NCBI RefSeq assembly: GCF_024741815.1
Contig: NZ_CP102951.1
Location: forward strand, 1,751,001 to 1,815,000
Length of the DNA: 64,000 nt
Direction of reading: 5' to 3'
From: Pseudomonas sp. LS1212
Lineage (GTDB): Bacteria > Pseudomonadota > Gammaproteobacteria > Pseudomonadales > Pseudomonadaceae
Positions 1 to 5,704 of the stretch are shown here, piece by piece. The stretch's first letter is position 1. Each line of letters begins with the position of its first letter. The notes beneath the pieces are model-generated. The model did no database searches. It saw only the letters and a program-made list of their open reading frames with translations, and was not told the DNA's origin. Both the position numbers and the translations under genes were made by a program.

Positions 1-122
1 GCATGGGCCAGCCCGATTTCTACCCCTTTGTACTGTCGGCCCCGATAATCGCCAAACTGCATTTCATCCACCTGGTCATCCAGCAGGCCGGCGGCCGCGC
101 CGATCAATGGGTGAACCTCTGA
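1..122 (+). CDS. C-terminal end of a probable zinc-binding metallopeptidase, partial
   Basis: Only the last 39 codons lie in the window, read from base 3 and ending in TGA at 120-122. The visible residues include FYPFVLS, AKLHFIH and a tail ending WVNL. This resembles the C-terminus of the Pseudomonas putative zinc-binding metallopeptidase family (zinc ribbon plus HExxH), which I remember as a neighbour of ffs. The catalytic part is off the window, so the family call rests on memory of the tail only. Nothing about its own regulation can be seen. Confidence 0.45.
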   Translation, partial: MGQPDFYPFVLSAPIIAKLHFIHLVIQQAGGRADQWVNL

Positions 123-219
123 CGAAGCGGTTCTTCCAGGTTCGGTGCTTTCTGCCCGCCGTTTCATGCCGCGTGCCCAAGTGCTTGAGCGCTCAGCATT
201 TTTTATTGTGATCCAGAGG

Positions 220-247
220 TTGTAACTTCGCGCAGGACCGGTACAAT
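220..247 (+). promoter_or_regulatory. Probable sigma-70 promoter of ffs
   Basis: A -35-like TTGTAA at 220-225 and a -10-like TACAAT at 242-247 are separated by 16 bp and lie just upstream of the 4.5S RNA. A short inverted repeat GCGGCTC/GAGCCGC at 251-274 follows and would form a hairpin in the 5' leader of the precursor. Confidence 0.7.
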
Positions 248-279
248 GGCGCGGCTCGCCGACTGGTGAGCCGCGTTAT

Positions 280-392
280 GGTGACCCCATCGGTCCCCCC
301 GCAACGATCAGCCGTGAACCCGGTCAGGCCTGGAAGGGAGCAGCCGCAGCGGTGACATTGTGTGCCGGGGTGTGGCTGGTGGGGTCGCCACC
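280..392 (+). ncRNA. ffs: 4.5S RNA, signal recognition particle RNA
   Basis: This is the RNA scaffold of the bacterial signal recognition particle, which binds Ffh and targets nascent membrane proteins to FtsY. The Ffh-binding apical domain is clear: GGTCAGGCCTGGAAGGGAGC on one side and GCAGCGGTGACATTGTGTGC on the other. The ends GGTGACCCCA (280-289) and TGGGGTCGCCACC (380-392) pair into the long terminal stem. Length (about 113 nt) fits the short gammaproteobacterial form. A 9-bp inverted repeat AAATCCTTG/CAAGGATTT at 400-423 follows and may act as processing or termination signal, although no T tract follows it. Confidence 0.93.
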
Positions 393-855
393 TATCTCTA
401 AATCCTTGATTCTACAAGGATTTCTCAGTCAAAAATCTCGAAGTGTGACAGCGTTTAGGTACACCTAAGTGGTGCACTGTGCTGTGCATTCTAGCGCCTG
501 AAATCCTTGCCTCCAAGCTCCTAGGTGCCGCTCTGCTCCGCTGATTGGGCATTTACTTGTTTCGCTTTTAATCAATGGCCCACGGTTCCAGTTAGTCTGG
601 GCGCTATGGGCGCAGCATGCCTCCCGATGGTTGTAGCGGGTAAATTGGTTGCGGTCATAAACATCCCGCAGCTGGGTTATGGTGCCCGGAAAGACTCTCG
701 GAGTGGGCCGTCGGTTCGGCACAGGCGTGACATCGTTGCATATCACGGCGGCGTAGTGGGGCTGGCAATCGATCAAGGAGCTGCGGGCACTGCCGATATA
801 GAGCCATCAAGACATCGTCGCAGGTGATCGATGTCCGTTGGTGGGAAACGTTTGA
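393..855. other. Stretch without a convincing gene between ffs and the lipoprotein gene
   Basis: About 460 bp. It holds the inverted repeat at 400-423. Two overlapping open frames (465-776 minus and 525-827 plus) lack a Shine-Dalgarno sequence and recognisable similarity. It may be remnant DNA at the left border of the accessory region. Confidence 0.5.
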
Positions 856-1021
856 GTGAGTAAGCTGCTAAGAAATTACGCTGTCTTTCTGTTATGTCTG
901 GTGTTGCCGGGTTGCTCCAGTTTTTTTTCCGGCAGTCGTGAAGTACCGATTTCCGAAGAGCAGAAAACCAGGCTTTATAATCTTGGAAAAATGTCCCCTG
1001 TCATATTGCCGTCGGTCAATG
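856..1021 (+). pseudogene. Small lipoprotein gene, 5' part, interrupted by IS21-family element
   Basis: A GTG-started frame gives a typical lipoprotein signal: MSKLLRN, a hydrophobic stretch, then the lipobox VLPGC with the acylated Cys at about residue 20, followed by SSFFSG. After 55 codons the frame runs into the left end of the IS element at 1022, and the rest of the open frame is IS terminal repeat sequence. Joining base 1021 to base 3618 keeps the reading frame into the piece at 3618-3832. A target product of about 127 residues is therefore possible but not proven. Function unknown. Confidence 0.5.
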
Positions 1022-1037
1022 TGCGGATTCCGCGGCC

Positions 1038-1118
1038 ATCCGGCCACCTATTCCACGATGATCCGGCCACCCATTCCACGCGCATCCGGCCACTGATTCC
1101 ACAGCCATCCGGCCACCC
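1038..1118 (+). repeat. Left terminal repeat array of the IS21-family element
   Basis: Three full copies of ATCCGGCCACnnATTCCAC lie at 1038-1056, 1061-1079 and 1084-1102, and a partial ATCCGGCCACCC at 1107-1118. Multiple terminal repeats are the known transposase-binding sites of the IS21 family. Confidence 0.9.
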
Positions 1119-1187
1119 TTCAGGCAGGCAGCCACGCAGGATTAATTCACTACCATCGACCTCTTTTTTCGAAGCAGAGAGGTCGTC

Positions 1188-2717
1188 GTGGAGCGTTTAT
1201 CCATGCGTAAGATTCGAGAAGTTCTGCGCCTCAAGTTTGAGGTGCGTCTATCTGCTCGCCAGATCGCGGTCAGCTTGCAAGTGGGGCGAGCCACTATCGG
1301 TGACTACCTCAATCGCTTTGCTGCCTGCGGGCTGACTTGGCCCTCTGCGCTGACCGACGCCGAATTGGAACGTCAGTTGTTTCCGCCTGCGCCGACCATC
1401 CCCAGTGAGCAGCGTCCGATGCCTGACTGGGCATGGGCTCACGCCGAACTGCGCCGCCCCGGCGTCACCCTGGCTCTGCTTTGGCAAGAGTACCGGCTCA
1501 GCCACCCGCAAGGCTTCCAATACAGTTGGTTCTGCGAGCACTACCGGCTCTGGGCCGCCAAGGTCGACGTGGCCATGCGCCAGGAACATCGCGCCGGCGA
1601 AAAGCTGTTCGTCGACTATGCCGGCCAGACCGTGCCGGTCATTGACCGGCACACCGGCGAAATCCGCCAGGCCCAGGTCTTCGTCGCTGTCCTCGGCGCC
1701 TCCAGCTACACCTTTGCCGAGGCCACCTGGTCGCAGCAACTGCCCGATTGGCTGGGCTCGCACGCCCGCTGCCTCGCGTTTCTCGGTGGAGCGCCCGAGA
1801 TCCTGGTGCCGGATAATTTGCGCAGCGGCGTCACCAAAGCGCATCGCTACGAACCGGACATCAACCCCAGCTATCGCGATCTGGCCGAGCATTACGGGGT
1901 CGCCGTGTTGCCCGCTCGCGCCCGCAAGCCCAAGGACAAGGCCAAGGTCGAAGTCGGCGTGCAGGTGGTCGAACGCTGGATCCTCGCGGCCTTGCGCAAC
2001 CGCCAGTTCTTCTCGCTGGGCGAACTCAACACCGCAATCGGCGTGCTGCTGGAGCGACTGAATCAACGACCCTTCAATAAGCTGCCCGGCTCGCGCCGCT
2101 CGGCCTTCGAGGCGCTCGACCAACCCGCGCTGCAACCCCTGCCGGAACAGCCCTATGTCTACGCCGAATGGAAAAAGGTGCGGGCGCACATCGACTACCA
2201 CGTCGAAGTCGACGGCCATTACTACTCGGTACCGTACCAACTGGTGAAGCACCAACTCGAAGTGCGCCTGACCGCACAGACCGTCGAGTGCTTCCACGCC
2301 AACCAGCGCGTGGCCAGCCATGTGCGATCGCCGCACAAAGGTCGCCACACCACCCAAACCGAGCACATGCCCAAGAGCCACCGCGAACATGCCGAGTGGA
2401 CGCCGCAACGGCTGATCCGCTGGGCAGAGCAGACCGGGCCAAACACCGCGGGTGTCATCGCCCACATCCTCGAGCGCCGAATCCATCCGCAGCACGGCTT
2501 CCGTGCTTGCCTGGGCATCCTGCGCCTGGGCAAACAGCACGGTGAAGAACGGCTGGAAGCCGCTTGCCAGCGCGCCCTGGCGCTGGGCGCATGCAGTTAC
2601 AAGAGCCTCGAATCGATCCTGCGCCAAGGGCTGGAGCGGCTACCGCTGGCCCAGCAGAACCTGCCGCTGTTGCCCGATGAACACATCAACCTGCGCGGCC
2701 CCGGCTACTACCACTGA
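1188..2717 (+). CDS. istA: IS21-family transposase IstA
   Basis: This is the DDE transposase of the element (509 residues from GTG 1188; ATG at 1203 is an alternative start). An N-terminal helix-turn-helix reads KIREVLRLK...SARQIAVSLQVGRATIGDYL at about residues 7-45. The integrase core follows with Asp in LFVDYAGQ, Asp in LVPDNLRSG and Glu in KAKVEVGV, the expected DDE order. The C-terminal part carries the beta-barrel-like region usual in IstA. It needs IstB for efficient transposition; istB starts 17 bp downstream. The frame is intact, so the element may still be active. Confidence 0.95.
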   Translation: MERLSMRKIREVLRLKFEVRLSARQIAVSLQVGRATIGDYLNRFAACGLTWPSALTDAELERQLFPPAPTIPSEQRPMPDWAWAHAELRRPGVTLALLWQEYRLSHPQGFQYSWFCEHYRLWAAKVDVAMRQEHRAGEKLFVDYAGQTVPVIDRHTGEIRQAQVFVAVLGASSYTFAEATWSQQLPDWLGSHARCLAFLGGAPEILVPDNLRSGVTKAHRYEPDINPSYRDLAEHYGVAVLPARARKPKDKAKVEVGVQVVERWILAALRNRQFFSLGELNTAIGVLLERLNQRPFNKLPGSRRSAFEALDQPALQPLPEQPYVYAEWKKVRAHIDYHVEVDGHYYSVPYQLVKHQLEVRLTAQTVECFHANQRVASHVRSPHKGRHTTQTEHMPKSHREHAEWTPQRLIRWAEQTGPNTAGVIAHILERRIHPQHGFRACLGILRLGKQHGEERLEAACQRALALGACSYKSLESILRQGLERLPLAQQNLPLLPDEHINLRGPGYYH

Positions 2718-2734
2718 CCTGAAGGAATACGCCC

Positions 2735-3490
2735 ATGCTCCCCAATCCCACCCTGGACAAGCTACAAACCCTGCGCCTGCACGGCATGCTCAAGGCGCTG
2801 AGCGAGCAACACGCAACGCCCGACATCAACAGCCTCAGCTTCGATGAGCGCCTGGGGCTGATGGTCGATCGCGAGCTGACCGAACGTGAAGATGCGCGCC
2901 TGAGCACTCGCCTCAAAGCCGCCCGACTGCGCCACAACGCCTGCCTGGAAGACATCGATTACCGCAGCCCGCGTGGGCTGGACAAGTCCCTGATCCTGCA
3001 ACTGGGCAGCGGCCAATGGCTGCGCGACGGCCTGAACCTGATCATCGGCGGCCCCACCGGCGTGGGCAAAACCTGGCTGGCCTGCGCACTGGCCCACAAG
3101 GCCTGCCGGGACGGCTACAGCGTGCGCTATCTGCGCCTGCCGCGCTTGATGGAAGAACTGGGTCTGGCCCACGGCGACGGTCGCTTCGCCAAACTGATGG
3201 CCGGTTATGCCAAGACCGATCTGATCATTCTGGACGACTGGGGAGTGGCGGCGTTTACCGCTGCGCAACGGCGCGACATGTTGGAGCTGCTGGACGACCG
3301 CTACGGGCACCGCTCGACACTGGTGACCAGCCAGATGCCGGTAGACAAATGGCATGAACTGATCGGCGATCCGACCTTGGCCGACGCCATCCTCGACCGG
3401 CTGGTGCATAACGCTTACCGCATCGAACTCAAGGGTGAATCGATGCGCAGGCGCTCGATGAAATTGACTGCAACAGGGACTTCAGACTAA
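2735..3490 (+). CDS. istB: IS21-family ATP-binding helper protein IstB
   Basis: This 251-residue AAA+ ATPase is the transposition regulator partner of IstA and is related to the DnaC/DnaA clade. Walker A is GPTGVGKT at about residues 104-111, and Walker B is in LIILDDWG at about 164-171. An N-terminal segment (LQTLRLHGMLKAL) typical of IstB precedes the ATPase core. Its start follows the istA stop by 17 bp, so the two are one transcription unit. Length matches the family (about 250 residues). Confidence 0.95.
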   Translation: MLPNPTLDKLQTLRLHGMLKALSEQHATPDINSLSFDERLGLMVDRELTEREDARLSTRLKAARLRHNACLEDIDYRSPRGLDKSLILQLGSGQWLRDGLNLIIGGPTGVGKTWLACALAHKACRDGYSVRYLRLPRLMEELGLAHGDGRFAKLMAGYAKTDLIILDDWGVAAFTAAQRRDMLELLDDRYGHRSTLVTSQMPVDKWHELIGDPTLADAILDRLVHNAYRIELKGESMRRRSMKLTATGTSD

Positions 3491-3521
3491 CAATGCAAAC
3501 CTGCGTCGCTGCGCTCCGACT

Positions 3522-3602
3522 GCCCGGCCGGATGGCCGTGGAACAGGTGGCCGGATGTGCGTGGAATGCCCGGCCGGATAAGCGTGGAATGAGTGGCCGG
3601 AT
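3522..3602 (-). repeat. Right terminal repeat array of the IS21-family element
   Basis: Copies of the left-end repeat in inverted orientation lie at 3538-3556, 3561-3579 and 3584-3602, with a partial copy at 3522-3533. The distance from the last copy to the tip mirrors the left end. Confidence 0.88.
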
Positions 3603-3617
3603 GGCGTGGAATCCGCA

Positions 3618-3832
3618 GGCGAGACGATGATTTGCAGGCCGGTACGACGTTGGAAAGCCTCAACGGTGGCGCGGCGGCTACAGGTGGATGGGTGCAAATA
3701 GACTTTGCAGATCGGTTGGTGTTGTTTGGCTGGCATGCCTGGACCTCTGTGGTGAGAAGGTTGCGGGCCAGACAATACTTAAACGAATTTGCGAGGTCAA
3801 TACCAATGCGTATTGATCGAATGAATGGTTAA
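3618..3832 (+). pseudogene. Possible 3' part of the interrupted gene, or prophage-edge remnant
   Basis: This open frame starts directly at the IS tip and ends at TAA 3830-3832, giving about 71 codons (RDDDLQAGTTLESLNGG near the start, MRIDRMNG at the end). It stays in frame with the lipoprotein piece at 856-1021 if the IS is removed exactly. There is no recognisable domain. Because no target duplication flanks the IS, it could equally be a fragment of phage DNA left after a deletion. Confidence 0.3.
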
Positions 3833-3835
3833 GCG

Positions 3836-4495
3836 TTAAAAAATCTCGACTTTAGAAACAACCACGCCGCAGATAAGGGCGTCATCAGGGAATTCGATGA
3901 TCGGATCGGGCCAGGATGGATTAAGAGGTTTGAGGAACTGACGCGGCCCTTCGATCACGAGCTGCTTGAACGTAGCTTCCCGGCTGTCCGCCAGTTTGGC
4001 AATAACGAGTGACCCGTTTTCATAGTCCTTCGCTGGATCGACGAAGATGATGTCGCCCTCCCTAAAGGATCTCCGTTCGTGCGGGTTGAACATTGACAGG
4101 CCTCTCACGCGGAGCGCGAAGGTCGCACTACTATGCGAAACGGCACAAGGAAGCCAGTTCTCTACATCTTGCAGCTCAAGCACTTCCTGCATTTCGCACC
4201 AGGCCCCTGCCTGCACCCATGAGATCAAAGGAACAAAGCCGCGAATTCTTGGGCCTAGTTCAACGTTCGAATTGGGGCCGGGAAGGATGTCGGGGGCTTC
4301 GCCCCCTTTCCAGAGCCATTCGGTCGTTACTCCAAGGGCTTTCGCGATTTTCTCGACGTTTGCCTGACGGGGGCTGGCTGAAACCCCAGTCAAGATCCTG
4401 TGAATGGTCGGTTGCGGCACCCCAGATTTCCTACCTAGCTCGCCTTCTGACCAGCCCAATTCGTGCATTCGTATTGCTACGCGGTTCCCTATCAC
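3836..4495 (-). CDS. CI-like phage repressor, S24 LexA-like family
   Basis: This repressor should maintain lysogeny and be inactivated by RecA-stimulated self-cleavage. An N-terminal helix-turn-helix (RMHELGWSEGELGRKSGV, PTIHRILTG) covers residues 5-60. The S24 domain shows the Ala96-Gly97 cleavage bond in WVQAGAW, Ser134 in RGLSM and Lys177 in TFKQL. I chose GTG 4495 (219 aa), since the HTH begins right after it and the operator at 4510-4525 then falls in the leader. A TTG start at 4546 would add 17 residues and put that operator inside the gene. It is divergent from the Cro-like gene. Confidence 0.9.
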   Translation of the reverse strand: MIGNRVAIRMHELGWSEGELGRKSGVPQPTIHRILTGVSASPRQANVEKIAKALGVTTEWLWKGGEAPDILPGPNSNVELGPRIRGFVPLISWVQAGAWCEMQEVLELQDVENWLPCAVSHSSATFALRVRGLSMFNPHERRSFREGDIIFVDPAKDYENGSLVIAKLADSREATFKQLVIEGPRQFLKPLNPSWPDPIIEFPDDALICGVVVSKVEIF

Positions 4496-4509
4496 GGTCT
4501 GTTGCTCTG

Positions 4510-4525
4510 ATTCGTTAACGTATCG
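4510..4525. promoter_or_regulatory. Candidate CI/Cro operator O1
   Basis: ATTCGTTAACGTATCG lies within a 17-bp imperfect palindrome TTCGTTAACGTATCGAA. Its near copy is at 4570-4585. It sits just upstream of the preferred cI start. Confidence 0.6.
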
Positions 4526-4569
4526 AAAGTGTATTGCCTCGGTCAATTCGTTTGGGTATTATAATTTCA

Positions 4570-4585
4570 ATTCGATAACGCATCG
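4570..4585. promoter_or_regulatory. Candidate CI/Cro operator O2
   Basis: ATTCGATAACGCATCG matches the site at 4510-4525 in 14 of 16 positions, 60 bp away. It has the symmetric halves CGAT/ATCG and lies directly in front of the Cro-like gene. The half-match ATTCGTTTGGGTAT at 4546-4559 may be a third, weaker site. Confidence 0.6.
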
Positions 4586-4594
4586 GTGGGTGCA

Positions 4595-4789
4595 ATGACC
4601 ATTCAAGAGATGCTTCAAAAACTGATCGAGCTGGGTTTCTCGCAGCGAGCAATCGCTGATCGTGTTGGGACGACTCAGCCAACAATCTATCGGGCAACGA
4701 AAGGGGCGGCGGTTCGCTACGAGGTGGGCAAGGCTATCGAGCTTTTGTATGAAGAACAGATCAAGTCTTCTGGTCTCCGCCAGGAGTAA
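4595..4789 (+). CDS. Cro-like helix-turn-helix protein
   Basis: This 64-residue protein consists almost entirely of a helix-turn-helix: LQKLIELGFSQRAIADRVG, then TTQPTIYRATKG with the recognition helix. Size and divergent position opposite the CI-like repressor fit a Cro-type antirepressor that starts the lytic programme. ATG 4595 is preferred; an in-frame GTG at 4586 would add three residues. The putative operator 4570-4585 ends 9 bp upstream, so its promoter should be controlled by CI. Confidence 0.8.
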   Translation: MTIQEMLQKLIELGFSQRAIADRVGTTQPTIYRATKGAAVRYEVGKAIELLYEEQIKSSGLRQE

Positions 4790-4793
4790 AGAA

Positions 4794-4838
4794 TGCTGAG
4801 CTGGGCGCTCTCACCACAAGAACCTGCCCAGCTCAGCA
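4794..4838 (+). terminator. Perfect 13-bp hairpin after the Cro-like gene
   Basis: TGCTGAGCTGGGC (4794-4806) pairs with GCCCAGCTCAGCA (4826-4838) over a 19-nt loop. No T tract follows, so it could be a Rho-type or antitermination structure. The loop carries one copy of the 14-bp repeat listed next. Confidence 0.55.
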
Positions 4839-4895
4839 CAAGGTAGTGCATCGCACTGCCATTTCCCCGCCATTCGGTTCCCTCTCACCACAAGA
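4808..4895 (+). repeat. 14-bp direct repeat in the early leader
   Basis: CTCTCACCACAAGA occurs at 4808-4821, in the loop of the hairpin, and again at 4882-4895. The copies are 74 bp apart between the Cro-like and CII-like genes. Confidence 0.75.
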
Positions 4896-5019
4896 TTCAC
4901 CGGATGACTAGAACGACATGCCGTGTCGCACAACACATTTGAACAGGCACATCGGTCGTGGTCGTAGGATAGGGCTTGCCCAATCCTATGGCTACACCGT
5001 TAATCGAGGTTTAACGGTT

Positions 5020-5508
5020 ATGAGTCGTATCGATACATTACCGGGCATTGGCCTGGTCCTTTCCCTGCGGCAAGCGCTCTACCGCGCTGGTCGTGACTAC
5101 CATGGCGGAATCACCCGCCTGGCCTTTGATATGGGCATCGACATTGATGCTCTCCAGAAGAAACTCAAACACGATGAGGAGCGCCGTTGGCTGTCGCCAG
5201 ACGAGCTGGAGGAAGTCCTACAATGGACAGCCGACACGCGGGTGCTTGATGCCCTGTGCAGGGCGGCTGGAGTCGTTTGGTATCGCCCGGAGCCTGTTCC
5301 TGCGACCAATGAGGCGCTAAAAGCTGTCGGCAAGCTGCTCGAAGAGGCCGGCGAGTTCGTCAGCAGCATGCACGATGGCGCGGCGGACAATATCTGGGAG
5401 CTGCATGAAGTGCAGAATCTGGAACAGCGCGGTATGGACGTCATTCGGCAGGTGTTGGCCATCATGGCAGGCGCCCGTCAGGCCATGGAGGATCGTGCGA
5501 ATGGCTGA
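5020..5508 (+). CDS. Phage regulatory protein CII family (CP76-like)
   Basis: This 162-residue protein matches the phage regulatory CII family (PF06892) of Pseudomonas prophages. The N-terminal part (LRQALYRAGRDYHGGITRLAFDMGIDIDALQKKLK) looks like a divergent helix-turn-helix, followed by LSPDELEEVLQWTADTRVLDAL and a helical tail. The family is thought to help choose between lysogeny and lysis and to control early genes. ATG 5020 was chosen because GAGGT lies 10 bp before it; the open frame extends to 4918 without a better start. It overlaps the next gene by 8 bp, so they are translationally coupled. Confidence 0.85.
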   Translation: MSRIDTLPGIGLVLSLRQALYRAGRDYHGGITRLAFDMGIDIDALQKKLKHDEERRWLSPDELEEVLQWTADTRVLDALCRAAGVVWYRPEPVPATNEALKAVGKLLEEAGEFVSSMHDGAADNIWELHEVQNLEQRGMDVIRQVLAIMAGARQAMEDRANG

Positions 5509-5704
5509 TGTTGCTGATCTGGCCAACGACCAGGCTGACTACTTCCTGCAGATATCATTGCAACGACAGTTGCGGGCTAATGCGAAGCCAAGCGCGCAGG
5601 TCTGCGAGGACTGCGACGAACCTATCCCAGTGCTGCGTCAGCAGTCGGTCGCAGGTTGTGAAACCTGCGTCAGTTGCCAAGAGCTGCGGGAGCGGCGTCG
5701 ATGA
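5501..5704 (+). CDS. Small DksA/TraR-family zinc-finger protein
   Basis: This 67-residue protein has an acidic N-terminal helix (MADVADLANDQADYFLQ) and a C4 zinc-finger: Cys35-x2-Cys38 and Cys56-x2-Cys59, the latter in CVSCQE as in DksA/TraR. Phage TraR-like proteins bind in the RNA polymerase secondary channel and mimic DksA plus ppGpp to redirect host transcription. It overlaps the CII-like gene (ATGGCTGA) and the primase gene (ATGA), so the three form one early operon. Confidence 0.85.
   Translation: MADVADLANDQADYFLQISLQRQLRANAKPSAQVCEDCDEPIPVLRQQSVAGCETCVSCQELRERRR

Larger units (their letters stand above)
1022..3617 (+). mobile_element. IS21-family insertion sequence, about 2.6 kb
   Basis: The element runs from TGCGGATTCC at 1022 to GGAATCCGCA ending at 3617; these are inverted and carry the TG...CA ends typical of IS21. 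Each end also has several copies of a 19-bp repeat (see separate entries), the usual IstA-binding array. Inside are istA and istB in that order. The flanks (CAATG before, GGCGA after) show no 4-8 bp direct duplication. That suggests a rearrangement or adjacent deletion after insertion. Confidence 0.9.

Noticed and set aside
400..423. Inverted repeat after ffs as prophage attL
   Set aside because: No convincing second copy at the right border; only a 9-bp match (CAAGGATTT) near 33700 was found, which is likely chance.
465..776. 103-codon leftward frame near ffs
   Set aside because: No ribosome binding site, no family resemblance, overlaps another random frame.
1038..1118. Possible CRISPR-like array
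   Set aside because: Repeat spacing of only 4-5 bp and an inverted copy at the other IS end show it is the IS21 terminal repeat set.
1248..2627. 459-codon open frame antisense to istA
   Set aside because: GC-rich shadow of a real gene; no ribosome binding site, composition of a reversed coding frame.
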